From: an uncultured Prevotellaceae bacterium
GTDB lineage: Bacteria; Bacteroidota; Bacteroidia; Bacteroidales; Bacteroidaceae
Length of the DNA stretch: 64,000 nt
Reading direction: 5' to 3'
NCBI GenBank assembly: GCA_900318685.1
Contig: ONLL01000019.1
Coordinates: 1-64,000, forward strand
In this document: one piece after another, positions 49,938 through 60,100 of the stretch
How positions within the stretch are numbered: position 1 is the first letter of the stretch
Layout: each line of letters opens with the position of its first letter
Notes under the pieces: model-generated
Told to the model about the DNA's origin: nothing
What the model saw: the letters and a program-made list of their open reading frames with translations, nothing else
Database searches by the model: none
Program-made: the position numbers and the translations under genes

Positions 49938-50612
49938 ATGATTAAACTTGAAAGCATTCAGAAGGTCTTTCGCACCGAGGAGGTGGAGACCGTAGCACTG
50001 GGCGGCGTGTCGCTCGAAGTGAAGAAAGGTGAGTTTGTTGCCATCATGGGCCCGTCGGGCTGTGGCAAGTCAACCTTGTTGAATATCCTCGGCCTGCTCG
50101 ACAATCCCACCAGCGGCACTTACTATCTCGATGGTGTGGAAGTGGGCAAGCTGAAGGAAAGCCAGCGCACGAAGGTTCGTAAGGGTCAGATAGGCTTTGT
50201 GTTCCAGAGCTTTAACCTGATCGATGAGCTGAATGTGGAGGAGAATGTGGAGCTGCCGCTGACTTATCTGGGCGTGCCGAAGAAGGAGCGCAGGCAGAAG
50301 GTGGAGGAGGTGTTGCGCCGCATGTCTATCAGTCATCGTGCCCATCACTTCCCCCAGCAGCTCTCAGGCGGTCAGCAGCAGCGTGTGGCTATCGCCCGTG
50401 CCGTTGTGATGAATCCTAAGCTGATTCTTGCCGACGAGCCAACGGGTAACCTCGACTCGAAGAACGGTATGGAGGTAATGCGGCTGCTCACCCAGTTAAA
50501 CCAAGAGGGCACCACCGTGCTGATGGTGACCCACTCGGAGCGTGATGCCGGCTATGCCCAGCGTGTCATCAATCTTCTTGATGGTCAGGTGGTGCCGGAG
50601 GTAAGACTATAG
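49938..50612 (+). CDS. ABC transporter ATP-binding protein (LolD/MacB-like)
   Basis: The only ATPase of the four-permease cluster, 224 residues. Walker A GPSGCGKSTLL (about 36-45), Q-loop GFVFQSFNL, signature LSGGQQQRVAIARA (about 140), Walker B LILADEPTGNLDS, and the switch His in MVTHSERDA. The subfamily is LolD/MacB/FtsE-like, which pairs with FtsX-type permeases for lipoprotein release, efflux or signal transfer to periplasmic enzymes. As the last gene of the unit it probably serves all four permeases. It is followed by a repeat element. Confidence 0.93.
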   Translation: MIKLESIQKVFRTEEVETVALGGVSLEVKKGEFVAIMGPSGCGKSTLLNILGLLDNPTSGTYYLDGVEVGKLKESQRTKVRKGQIGFVFQSFNLIDELNVEENVELPLTYLGVPKKERRQKVEEVLRRMSISHRAHHFPQQLSGGQQQRVAIARAVVMNPKLILADEPTGNLDSKNGMEVMRLLTQLNQEGTTVLMVTHSERDAGYAQRVINLLDGQVVPEVRL

Positions 50613-50614
50613 TA

Positions 50615-50757
50615 AATGAGGAATGAGGAATGAGAAATGAGGAATGAGAAATGAGGAATGAGAAATGAGGAATGAGGAATGATGATTACTTCTACCGGCG
50701 GACTCTGCGCTTGCCTGGTAATCACCATTTCTCATTCCTCATTTCTCATTCCTCATT
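50615..50757. repeat. Inverted-repeat element with GAGGAATGAGAAATG arms (intergenic copy)
   Basis: About ten AATGAGG/AATGAGA units, then a core GATTAC - CCGGCGGACTCTGCGCTTGC - GGTAATC, then the arm in inverse sense (CATTTCTCATTCCTCATTTC). The core is nearly identical to that at 51585-51692 inside the GH94 gene. Lies between two converging genes. Confidence 0.88.
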
Positions 50758-50758
50758 A

Positions 50759-53308
50759 TCAAAGCCTTACTTCCACCTGATGGCGGCCAGGTGCATAGGG
50801 GATGAGAGTGCCACTGACGGGTGTGCCGTCGACGATAATCTGGCGAACACCCTTCTGACTGCCGTTGGGATGGATGGTGATGTCATAGACGGCATCGCGG
50901 AAACGGCGCGTGACAGTGTAGTCGCCAGCTGTTGCAGGCAGGCAGGGGTCGATGAGCAGGCCGTCGTAGTCGGGCTTGATGCCTAGGATGTACTCCGAGA
51001 CGGTAAGCCACATCCAGGCCGCCGTGCCCGTGAGCCATGAGTTCTTGCCTTCGCCAGGACGGGCGGCATCCTTGCCTGCCACCATCTGGCAGTTGACGTA
51101 AGGCTCGACTTTATGCAGCATTTGGCATTTCTCTTCCACATACGACGGCAGAATCTTGGCATAGTGGCTCCAGGCATCATTGCCGCGCCCTGCTATACAC
51201 TCGCCGATGATGACCCAGGGATTGTTGTGGCAGAAGATGCCTGCGTTCTCCTTATAGCCTTCAGGATAGGAGCTGATCTCGCCCATCTCTACATGATAGG
51301 TGGTGAAGGCGGGATTCTGTAGCACGATGCCGTGTTCGCATTCCAGGTATTTCTTGACGGAGTCGAGGCTCTTGGCAGTCATCCCCTCGTCGGCGCCTAT
51401 CTCTGCCATTGTGCACCATCCCTGGCTCTCGATGAAGATCCTGCCTTCGTCGTTCTCGTGAGAGCCAATCTTCTTGCCGAAGTAGTCGTAGGCGCGCAGA
51501 TACCATTCACCATCCCATCCGTCGCGCTTCACGGCATCGATCATATCGTCGATGGCCTGCTGCATGCGGGAGGCTTCTTCTAATAATGAGGAATGAGAAA
51601 TGAGGAATGATGAATGATGATTACCCCCACCGGCGGACTCTGCGCTTGCTAGGTAATCACCATTTCTCATTCCTAATTCCTCATTTCTCATTCTCTTTGC
51701 AAGTTCCTTGCAAAGAGCCACGTATTCTTTGGCAGTGACGACGAAGAGGCCGGCTATCATGAGCGATTCGGCTTTCGAGCCTTTGCTCTTGTTCTCTGTG
51801 GTCTGGAACGACTCGTTGGGGTCCCATGAGAAGCAGTTGAGGTTGAGACAATCGTTCCAGTCGGCACGCCCGATGAGTGGCAGGCGGTGAGGCCCGAGGT
51901 TACGGATAACGTGGTCGAGCGACACTTTGAGATGTTCGAAGAGTGTCACCTCAGTACCTTCCTGATTGTCAAAAGGCACCATTTCATCGAGAATAGTGAA
52001 GTCGCCCGTCTCCTTCAGATAGGCCACCGTTCCGAAGATGAGCCAGCATGGGTCGTCGTTGAATCCGCCTCCGATGTCGTTATTGCCACGCTTGGTCAAT
52101 GGCTGGTACTGGTGATAGCAGCCGCCGTCGGGGAACTGCGTTGAGGCAATGTCGATGATGCGCTGACGGGCTCGCGAGGGTATCTGGTGGACGAAGCCCA
52201 CAAGGTCCTGGTTGGAGTCGCGGAAGCCCATTCCCCGTCCTATGCCGCTCTCGAAGAAGCTGGCGCTTCGCGAGAAGTTGAAGGTCACCATGCATTGGTA
52301 CTGGTTCCAGATGTTCACCATGCGATCGAGCTTGTCGTTGCCCGTGCGTACGTGATAAATACTGAGCAGACCGTCCCAGTATTCCTGCAGCTCGCGGAAA
52401 GCTTGGTCCACTTTTTCCGTTGTGTCGAGACTATCGATGAGCTGATGGGCCTTCTCTTTATTGATAACCTGTGGAGCGGCGAATTTCTTTTCCTGTTCGT
52501 TCTCAATATAGCCCAATAGGAAGACAAAGTCACGGCTTTCGCCAGGCTGAAGGCTGACTTCGATGTAGTGGGAGGCGATGGGACTCCAGCCGTGAGCGTG
52601 GCTGTTGCGCGGACGTCCTTCAAGCACTGCCTCTGGCTCGTCGAATCCGTTGTAGAGGCCTACGAAGGTCTCGCGATCGGTATCAAAGCCGTCGATGGGA
52701 CAGTTCACGTGGTAGAAGGCATAGTGATTGCGACGCTCGCGATATTCCGTCTTGTGATAGATGGTAGAGCCCTCTATCTCTACTTCGCCCGTCGAGAAAT
52801 TACGCTGAAAGTTCTCCATATCGGTGGCTGCGTTCCACAGGCACCACTCTTCGAAGGAGAAGAGTTTCAGGTGCTTCACCTCCTGCGAGTGGTTGGTCAG
52901 CGTCAGCTTCTGCACCTCAGCCCATTTCCTAAGTGGGACGAAGAAGAGCACGCTGGCCTCTATCTGGTTCTTGCGACCGGTGATGCGTGTGTAGCCCATA
53001 CCGTGCCGGCACTCGTAGAAGTCGAGAGGCGTCTTGCATGGTTTCCAGCCCGGGTTCCACACACAGTCGTTGTCTACGAGATAGAAGTAGCGTCCGCCGT
53101 TGTCCATCGGCACATTGTTGTAGCGATAGCGTGTGATGCGGCGGAACTTAGCATCCTTGTAGAAGCTGTAGCCTCCTGCTGTGTTGGAGATGAGTGAGAA
53201 GAAATCTTCGTTGCCCAGGTAGTTGATCCAGGGCCAGGGTGTCTGAGGGTCGGTAATGACGTATTCCCTATGAGCATCGTCGAAGTGTCCGTATCGTTTC
53301 TGTTCCAT
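50759..53308 (-). CDS. Cellobiose phosphorylase (GH94) with repeat-encoded insertion
   Basis: Phosphorolyses cellobiose to glucose 1-phosphate and glucose in the cytoplasm; no signal peptide. The N-terminus ([20 protein letters not shown], then WPWINYLG) and [19 protein letters not shown] are typical of cellobiose phosphorylases rather than chitobiose or laminaribiose enzymes. Catalytic Asp is in [10 protein letters not shown] (about residue 490); [10 protein letters not shown] and [13 protein letters not shown] are further family motifs. At 849 residues it is about 37 longer than usual (about 810); the extra residues (about 541-580; [21 protein letters not shown] and [10 protein letters not shown] in part) come from a repeat element inserted in frame. 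The gene follows GH97 with a 37-nt gap, so both form an operon. Whether the insert affects activity is unknown. Confidence 0.9.
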   Translation of the reverse strand: MEQKRYGHFDDAHREYVITDPQTPWPWINYLGNEDFFSLISNTAGGYSFYKDAKFRRITRYRYNNVPMDNGGRYFYLVDNDCVWNPGWKPCKTPLDFYECRHGMGYTRITGRKNQIEASVLFFVPLRKWAEVQKLTLTNHSQEVKHLKLFSFEEWCLWNAATDMENFQRNFSTGEVEIEGSTIYHKTEYRERRNHYAFYHVNCPIDGFDTDRETFVGLYNGFDEPEAVLEGRPRNSHAHGWSPIASHYIEVSLQPGESRDFVFLLGYIENEQEKKFAAPQVINKEKAHQLIDSLDTTEKVDQAFRELQEYWDGLLSIYHVRTGNDKLDRMVNIWNQYQCMVTFNFSRSASFFESGIGRGMGFRDSNQDLVGFVHQIPSRARQRIIDIASTQFPDGGCYHQYQPLTKRGNNDIGGGFNDDPCWLIFGTVAYLKETGDFTILDEMVPFDNQEGTEVTLFEHLKVSLDHVIRNLGPHRLPLIGRADWNDCLNLNCFSWDPNESFQTTENKSKGSKAESLMIAGLFVVTAKEYVALCKELAKRMRNEELGMRNGDYLASAESAGGGNHHSSFLISHSSLLEEASRMQQAIDDMIDAVKRDGWDGEWYLRAYDYFGKKIGSHENDEGRIFIESQGWCTMAEIGADEGMTAKSLDSVKKYLECEHGIVLQNPAFTTYHVEMGEISSYPEGYKENAGIFCHNNPWVIIGECIAGRGNDAWSHYAKILPSYVEEKCQMLHKVEPYVNCQMVAGKDAARPGEGKNSWLTGTAAWMWLTVSEYILGIKPDYDGLLIDPCLPATAGDYTVTRRFRDAVYDITIHPNGSQKGVRQIIVDGTPVSGTLIPYAPGRHQVEVRL
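51585..51692. repeat. Inverted-repeat element inserted in frame in the GH94 gene
   Basis: Same element as at 50615-50757: AATGAGGAATGAGAAATG arm, core GATTACC...CCGGCGGACTCTGCGCTTGC..GGTAATC, and inverse arm CATTTCTCATTCCTAATTCC. Length keeps the reading frame open. Confidence 0.9.
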
Positions 53309-53345
53309 GTTTTTGGGGAGTTTAGGAGTTTGGGAGTTTGGGAGT
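53309..53345. repeat. GGAGTTTAG tandem repeat in the GH97-GH94 gap
   Basis: GGAGTTTAGGAGTTTGGGAGTTTGGG-type 9- to 10-nt units fill the gap and run a few bases into the GH97 stop region. It leaves no room for a promoter before GH94. Confidence 0.75.
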
Positions 53346-55361
53346 TTAGGAGTTTGGAGTGATGATGGCAGCCCATCCGCCGCCAGGAGCGAGGTGGATA
53401 TTCAGCTTGTCGCTGGCTTTCACTGGTTGGCGGCTATGACGATAGTCCATCGCTTCCTTCTCGGCATTGGTGCCGTCGGCAAAGATGTCGGCTTGATAGC
53501 TGCCCCCACCCAGGAAGGAGCAATCGATCAGCAAATCGCGTGCTGTCCAGTTGGTCATAGCACCGATATACCAGGTCGAGCCCTTGCGACGAGCAATAGC
53601 CGCGTATTCGCCCAACTCGCCACAGAGAGCCACCGTCTCGTCGAAAGTGGTGGGAATCAGACTGATGAAGTTTGTAGTCTCCTGCTCGCGCATGTATTTT
53701 GTGGGTGAATCGGCCAGCATCTGCAAGGGAGCGTCGAAGACAATGTACATCGCTACCTGATGGCAACGTGTGCCCTGACTCATGGGGTGTCCATAGTTGC
53801 CGAAGAAGTTCTCGCGAGTGGCATTGTCCATTGCTCCCGGTGTGTAGTCAAGCTGTCCGCAGAGCATGCGCAGGTAGGGTATGGTCACATCATAGCGAGG
53901 CTGGTCGCTGACTGGTCCACGCTCGTTGCGTGGTTCCCATTTGGCGTTCTCCAGGCCCTTCACTCCCTCGAAGTTGAGCACGTTGGGGTATGCACTTTGT
54001 ATGCCCATGGGCTTCAGGCCATGATAGTCGAGCAGCAGATGGTGGCGGGCAGCGCACTCAGCCATACGGTAGGCAGAACGGATGACCTGTTGGTCGTCGC
54101 GGTCGAAGAAGTCGACCTTGAATCCCTTGATACCCATATCGGCATAGTGCTGCATATAGTGCTCCATCGCCGCTGTGCCGTCGAGCACGTCGTTGCCGAT
54201 CATGTTGCGCCAGCTTGACCAAAGGATAATGCCCACGCCCCGGCTCTTTCCGTAAGCAACGAGCTCTTTGAGGTCGATGGCAGGATTCAAGTCCTCGGTG
54301 AGCGACTCTCGTCCGCTCCATCCTTCGTCGATGATGATGTATTCCAGGTGGTTTTTCTGTGCGAAGTCGATGTAATACTTATATGTGGCAGTGTTCATGC
54401 CCGACTGGAAGTCGACGTTCCAAATGTTGGTGTTGTTCCACCAGTCCCACGCCACCTTGCCCGGCCTGATCCAACTGATATCGTCAACACGGCAGGCAGG
54501 AGCAAGTCGCACGGCCATATCGCAGTTGAGCAGCTCGGCATCGCTATCAGTCACCACGACGGCACGCCAGGGAAGCATCCGTTTTCCTGATATCCGGGCA
54601 ATATAGCTGGCACGCTTCGTAGAGACCATATTCAGTCCGCGTCCCAGCACACTCTGCTCCAGCACGTAGGGCGCGAACTCTGCTGTCAGCGCATGTCCGT
54701 CACCCTTCTTGAGCATCAAGCCGGGATAATCCTCTACGCCGGCATCCATCACTACGGCTTTCTTTCCGTCAGGCAGACAGACACAGAGAGGAGTGATGGC
54801 CAGGGAGTCGGGAAACATCTGCGAAAGCTGCTGCTCGTCGTAATAGGACTCGAAAGAGTAGCTATAGCGTTCGCCGCCGCGCAAGTCGTTAACGTATGGC
54901 ACAAAAACCTTATAATCGCCGGCAAAGCGGAACTCGGCTGTCTCGCTGTCTATGCGGCTGGCCTTTGCATTGCCGATACCGATGCGATAGGCTGCTCCGT
55001 CGTCGTAGGCTCGGAATTCCACTGTCGTGCCGTGTGCGAACTTCATTACCAGCATTCCGTAGTTGTCCGCCACCTGCTGCTTTCGATAGACAGGAGTCGC
55101 GATGGATGAGGTCACCTGTTGCTTGCGTGCCACACTACCCTGACCGCTGATGAGCGGCTGTCCGTCGACGACGGCTTGAATGGCGGAGGGAGTAAGCACC
55201 TGTGTGTCGCCTTTGCTCACAGCCCACGTCAGACGTTGGCCATCAGTAGTCACAGTCACTTCCAGTTTTCCGTTGGGCGAGGTCAGTTTTTGCACTTTCG
55301 CCCCACTGGCTGCCATACATATCATGCAGAGCAGCAGTCCTAGCATTTTTCTTTTCTTCAT
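53346..55361 (-). CDS. GH97 family glycoside hydrolase, retaining-type (alpha-galactosidase-like)
   Basis: A 671-residue exported enzyme (signal peptide [21 protein letters not shown] in part; mature start [15 protein letters not shown]). Residues about 22-270 are the GH97 N-terminal beta-sandwich and about 280-560 the (beta/alpha)8 barrel, with [17 protein letters not shown] and [15 protein letters not shown]. The Asp in KVDFFDR is at the position of the nucleophile in retaining GH97 enzymes (BT1871-type alpha-galactosidases); inverting SusB-type alpha-glucosidases lack it. Calcium-binding Glu residues seem present. The start is the ATG at 55361 rather than an upstream TTG. It heads an operon with GH94. 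No clear TAnnTTTG box was found upstream. Confidence 0.88.
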   Translation of the reverse strand: MKKRKMLGLLLCMICMAASGAKVQKLTSPNGKLEVTVTTDGQRLTWAVSKGDTQVLTPSAIQAVVDGQPLISGQGSVARKQQVTSSIATPVYRKQQVADNYGMLVMKFAHGTTVEFRAYDDGAAYRIGIGNAKASRIDSETAEFRFAGDYKVFVPYVNDLRGGERYSYSFESYYDEQQLSQMFPDSLAITPLCVCLPDGKKAVVMDAGVEDYPGLMLKKGDGHALTAEFAPYVLEQSVLGRGLNMVSTKRASYIARISGKRMLPWRAVVVTDSDAELLNCDMAVRLAPACRVDDISWIRPGKVAWDWWNNTNIWNVDFQSGMNTATYKYYIDFAQKNHLEYIIIDEGWSGRESLTEDLNPAIDLKELVAYGKSRGVGIILWSSWRNMIGNDVLDGTAAMEHYMQHYADMGIKGFKVDFFDRDDQQVIRSAYRMAECAARHHLLLDYHGLKPMGIQSAYPNVLNFEGVKGLENAKWEPRNERGPVSDQPRYDVTIPYLRMLCGQLDYTPGAMDNATRENFFGNYGHPMSQGTRCHQVAMYIVFDAPLQMLADSPTKYMREQETTNFISLIPTTFDETVALCGELGEYAAIARRKGSTWYIGAMTNWTARDLLIDCSFLGGGSYQADIFADGTNAEKEAMDYRHSRQPVKASDKLNIHLAPGGGWAAIITPNS

Positions 55362-55434
55362 TGTCAGATTGGTTTTCTTGTTGTACAAGAAACGCTCTCC
55401 GCCCCATTTTTATTGTGTAAAACGATGGTAAATG

Positions 55435-55461
55435 AACGGAAAAATGGCAGTTTTGAGATGA
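55435..55461 (+). pseudogene. Remnant of a secreted-protein gene 3' end
   Basis: Reads N-G-K-M-A-V-L-R-stop, matching the last codons N-G-K-K-V-V-L-R-R-stop of the gene ending at 57016 (27 of 31 bases identical). It directly precedes a promoter block also shared by both loci, so it looks like what is left of a duplicated gene. Confidence 0.5.
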
Positions 55462-55473
55462 TGAGCCATTTTT

Positions 55474-55527
55474 GAAAACAAACGAAACAAATGGTAAACC
55501 TCCTTTACGCAAATGGCCTTACCTTTG
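55474..55527 (+). promoter_or_regulatory. Promoter block with GAAAACAAACGAAACAA element (copy 1)
   Basis: GAAAACAAACGAAACAA, then 29 nt, then TACCTTTG (55520-55527). The same element and spacing occur before the gene at 57132. Confidence 0.75.
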
Positions 55528-55567
55528 CACCCACAACAACCATTTATTCACTAATAAAACAAAAAAC

Positions 55568-57016
55568 ATGAGAATCTTTACCAAATTATTCTGTGTGGCT
55601 GCTATTTGCCTGCTTGGCATCAGCAGCGCAAGTGCAAAGACCGAACAGGTGCATGCCACCTTTGAGAACCCCACTAACACCAACACCACCTGGAATGCCT
55701 CGACCAAGACGTTCACTTGGAGCACAACTTATTACAATCAGCTGCGCAACATTGGACTGCCCTCTGGCGACATCTCGAAGTACAAGAAGCTGGTGGTCGA
55801 CTGCCATTTCGTCACTGGCAACCGCATCCGTATCCTTTTCTATAAAGGCGGTTCGAACCTTACGCTCTTTGCTGAGGAAGGCGTCAACGAGTTCATCATC
55901 AAGGACGAACTTGAGGCTCAGGCTCCCGATGATTTCAATGAGTACATCCTGCAGTGCGATGAAATCTGCCTCTCGGGCGATAATGCTATTGCTCCTGGAG
56001 AAGTGGTGATCAACGACGTCTATCTGGAGACCTACAATGACGAAGGAGAGAAAGTGTATGCCACCTTTGAGAACCCCACCAACACCAACACTACTTGGAA
56101 TGCCTCGACCAATACATTCACTTGGAGCACAACTTATTACAATCAGCTGCGCAACATCGGACTTCCCTCGGGCGACATCTCGAAGTACAAGAAGCTGGTG
56201 GTCGACTGCCATTTCGTCACTGGCAACCGCATCCGTATCCTTTTCTATAAAGGCGGTTCAAACCTCACGCTCTATGCTCAGGAAGGCGTCAACGAGTTTA
56301 TCATCAAGGACGAACTGGAGGCTCAGGCTCCCGATGACTATAATGAGTACATCCTGCAGTGCGATGAAATCTGCCTCTCGGGCGACAATGCTATTGCTCC
56401 AGGCGAAGTCGTAGTTAACAGCGTCTATCTGGAGACCTATCCCGAGAACGAATCTGTCGAGATTCCCGACATTGTCAACGAAGAGCAGCCCGACAAACCC
56501 GAAGGCTATATCGACCTCACTGAAGCATTCCCCAGCCTCAACCCACGTCTGGGTGTCAAGCTTGGCAATGGTGAAGTAGTGCTTGGCCAGAGGAGCAAGG
56601 ACGTTATCGCTGATCTCTCACCCTATAGCGAGCTCACCATCGTTGCTACTCCCGGATTGAAGCTGGTGCTGTATATGAACCATGAGGTGGACGCACAGCA
56701 AAATGCCGGCGACTATGCTGAGGCTGACGCCGGTAAGTATCTCTTCCTCGACGTGCAAACCGATGAGAATGGCATGTACACGCTCGACCTGACACAAATG
56801 GACAAAGCCGACCTCAACTGCATCTGCCTGCCTTGGGACAACTCGAACAAGGGCACCGTCTGGTACCTCCTGTTGAAGGATGTCGCTACGGGCATCCAGC
56901 AGATCGCTAACGTTGCAGCCGACAATGTCATCTACGATTTGCAGGGTCGCCAGGTGGCTAATCCGCAGGGTGGACTGTACATTCTGAACGGAAAAAAGGT
57001 CGTTTTGAGACGATGA
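55568..57016 (+). CDS. Secreted protein with two near-identical tandem domains and sorting tail
   Basis: A 482-residue exported protein of unknown function (signal peptide 1-22). Two copies of an approximately 130-residue domain lie at about 26-155 and 161-290, each beginning ATFENPTNTNTTWNAS and including LVVDCHFVTGNRIRILFYKGG; they differ at only a few positions. The fold looks like a beta-sandwich of the galactose-binding or carbohydrate-binding type. A third, different beta domain (about 310-440; YIDLTEAFPSLNPRLGVKLG) follows, then the tail VIYDLQGRQVANPQGGLYIL with NGKKVVLRR, as in type IX cargo of Prevotella. No catalytic motif seen. It shares a promoter block with the next gene and probably belongs to the same glycan-related regulon. 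Confidence 0.6.
   Translation: MRIFTKLFCVAAICLLGISSASAKTEQVHATFENPTNTNTTWNASTKTFTWSTTYYNQLRNIGLPSGDISKYKKLVVDCHFVTGNRIRILFYKGGSNLTLFAEEGVNEFIIKDELEAQAPDDFNEYILQCDEICLSGDNAIAPGEVVINDVYLETYNDEGEKVYATFENPTNTNTTWNASTNTFTWSTTYYNQLRNIGLPSGDISKYKKLVVDCHFVTGNRIRILFYKGGSNLTLYAQEGVNEFIIKDELEAQAPDDYNEYILQCDEICLSGDNAIAPGEVVVNSVYLETYPENESVEIPDIVNEEQPDKPEGYIDLTEAFPSLNPRLGVKLGNGEVVLGQRSKDVIADLSPYSELTIVATPGLKLVLYMNHEVDAQQNAGDYAEADAGKYLFLDVQTDENGMYTLDLTQMDKADLNCICLPWDNSNKGTVWYLLLKDVATGIQQIANVAADNVIYDLQGRQVANPQGGLYILNGKKVVLRR
55649..56440 (+). repeat. Near-identical 405-nt direct repeat within the secreted-protein gene
   Basis: The copy beginning at 55649 (GTGCATGCCACCTTTGAG) recurs at 56054, an offset of 405 nt or 135 codons, with very few base differences over about 385 nt. 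The low divergence, including at third codon positions, indicates recent duplication or gene conversion. Confidence 0.9.
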
Positions 57017-57025
57017 GATAAATTC

Positions 57026-57079
57026 GAAAACAAACGAAACAATCAGTAAAGCCCTTTCGCGAAAAGGGCTTTATCTTTG
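57026..57079 (+). promoter_or_regulatory. Promoter block with GAAAACAAACGAAACAA element (copy 2)
   Basis: GAAAACAAACGAAACAA, 29 nt, then TATCTTTG (57072-57079), the same arrangement as at 55474-55527. Between them AGCCCTTTCGCGAAAAGGGCT forms a hairpin that may double as the terminator of the upstream gene. Confidence 0.75.
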
Positions 57080-57131
57080 CACACAAATTTCGATAATTCC
57101 TTTCATTATTAACTAAAAAACAACAAAGAAC

Positions 57132-60100
57132 ATGAGAAAAACCTACATGATGCTGTTTGCACTGGTGCTGATTGCACTGGGCGCAACGAAAGCAAATGCC
57201 GGAGAGATCATCTCGCTGCAGGAAGTTCCTTTCTGCTCATGGGATGGATGGGGCGTTGACGCTCAGAAGACCGGCGAAGCAGAGTGTGCATGGGTAGTGG
57301 GCGAGTCCACTGGCCAGCCCTACGGCGACTCGCAGGTCATCAACTATGCTGACCTCTCGCTCTACTCAAAGTTGATCGTGACCGTCACTGAAGGCACGCC
57401 ACGCTTCCTCTTCAACCGCGACGTTGACGAGGGACAGTGGGCCGAGAACGAGGAAGAGTCACACCTCATCGACAACACCAGGAACGGCTGGAGCTCGAAG
57501 TACTTCTCCGTCGACGGCAGCACCTACACCGTCGACCTGAAGATGATGGTGAAGGAGAAGGGCTTTGCCCACCTGCACGCCATCAAGGGTGCCAACTGGG
57601 CTAACGTCACCGTCGAGAGCATGGAGGTGGAGCGTCAGGGTAAGGCCCAGCAAGTGGGCTGGACTGAGCTTCTCACCAATGGTGACCTCGAAGGCGACGA
57701 TGTGAGCTGCTTCTACTCGAAGGAGAACGGCGGAGAGCCATTCCCCTCAATCATCACTGATGGTATCGGTGTCAACGAGAGCCGCGGTATTATGGTTCAC
57801 TCGGCTGCCGGAGCTGCTCAGGATTGGGATGCCCAGTTCTGGATCAACCTGCCCGAGATTCTCCCACAAGGTACGAAGTATCGCGTGTCGTTCGACCGTC
57901 GTGCCAGCATGGACGGCACTGCCGACACTCAGGCTCATGCTGATCCCAGCGACTACATCCACTACGAGATGATTGGCTCGCCCACCTTCACCACCGAATG
58001 GCAGACCTACAAGTTCGAAGGTGAGATTACTGCTTCTCAGGCAGGACCGAATGGAACTGGCGGCCTGATGCACTCCATCGCCTTCAACCTCTCGAAGGAC
58101 AGGAACAACGATGTCGACTTCTTCTTCGACAACCTGAAGTTTGAGGTATATAAGTATGGTACGATGGCTGAGTACTACATGGACATCGTCCAGGTGGACT
58201 TTGGCTTCGACACCAACATCCCCGCTCTCGTAAAGGCTTCTGGCAAGTCTCGTCTGATCTTCCCCGAAGGCTGCGCTAAGGTGACTGCCGACGGCAAGGA
58301 AATGGTCGTTATGTCAGTTGAGGGCTTCGCCGACGGACGTTTCTACGTATTCACTGAGGAGGCTCTCGACGACAATGCTACTATCGAAGTGAGCTTCACC
58401 AATCCTAAGGATCCCGCTTATCATCTTATCTATACCAGCGGACCTGGCGGCGACGTCAACGACTGGAGCGGCGAGGCCGACCTCAACGAGGATGTGGCTA
58501 AGGAAGATGCCTATGCATTCGTCTTCGTGCGTCCTACTGTGATGAGCACCGATCCTGAGGATGGCTCATTCAACCTGCCCAACAGCATCAAGGAGTTCAC
58601 CGTGAACTTCGACAAGCCCGCTGACTGCTCAGTGCTCAAGGCTACGATCAACGGCAAGGCCCTGACCGTTTCTCCCAATACTGGCGCTGCTGAGGTGGTG
58701 AAGCTGATCCGTCAGGACAGCGGTGACCTGCCTACGGGTGAGTACACCATCAAGGTGACCAACATCCTGGCTGAGGAGCCTCTGGTTCCCGATGACCTGG
58801 GTGACTATACGTTCGTGCTCAACGTCGGTAAGGTGGACAACGATCCTAACGACGTTCCTAGGGAACTGATTCCCGCCGAGTACTTCGCAAATACTGCCGC
58901 TAATGGTATCCCCGAGGGATTCATCGTGATGTTCGGTGAGGAGCTCCGCACCTCTGAGGGCTCATTCGGCTCTGGCCCACGTCTGTTCAACTTCGGCGAG
59001 GGTGGTGACTTCACTAAGGGTCTCTACTTCCGTGAGGGCTATGCCGAGTACGGTAGCGTAGAGAATCACGCTCTGCAGCTCGAGGCTGGTAAGAAATACG
59101 ACTTCCGCTTCAACACCGCAGCCTGGAAGGACAACGGTGCTTGGTGCCGCTTCGAGGTTCTCGACCAGAACGACGAGGCCGTCGTGTCAGAGATGATCAA
59201 CAACAAGCCTAACGTCAACGGTGGCACAGGTGCTGTCCAGGGTTCGACCTATACTCAGATTCGCTACGTGCCTGCCACAACGGGTTACTACCGCGTGCGC
59301 TGGACCGCTTGCGACCAGGGTGGTAACGGTGGCTTCTTCGAAGTCTTGCTGGGTAATCCCGGTGTCCGCTACATCCCCAATGTCGTGGGTGTGGAAGAGA
59401 CACAGCTGCTGAACACTGCACTTGAGAATGCTAAGGCCGTGCGCGATGCCAACAGCGCCGACCGCTACTCAGGTCCTGCTTTCGATGCACTCGTAGCTGC
59501 TATCGCAAAGTACGAGGCTGAGGGTCCCACCTACACTGCTCCTTCTGCCTATAAGAATGCCGCTGCTGCCCTTGATGCTGCTGCACAGGCAGTGCGCGAT
59601 CACCGCTCACTCATCGACACCTACGATCCGCTGCCTCAGCGCGCTCAGGAGATCGTCGACAACAATGCCGAGAAGAAGTTCTCCAAGACCGAGCTCTATG
59701 CTACTCTGAAGGCTGCTGCCGCCAAGTATGCTACGAAGGTCGTTGAGACCCAGGTTGATCCTGAGACCGGACTCGAGATGCAGGTTGAGGTCGTGAAGGT
59801 GAAGGACATCAAGGACGATGCCGAGCTGCAGGCCGCTATCGCCGAGCTGAAGGATCTTGTCAACACCACTGGTCTGCTCTTCACCGAGGGCGAGTCAAAG
59901 ACTGCCGACACAGGTATCAAGGTGCTCGTCGAGCGTCTGCGCCTGGGTGCTGAGGGTCTGAAGCAGCTTGGTGTGGCTGAGGAGGACGATATGGTTCAGG
60001 CTGCTTACAATGCCCTGACCGACGACGACGACCTCGCCAACAGCATCAAGAACCGCATGAAGCTCATTCTCTATGAGAACCTGAAGGATCCCAACAATGC

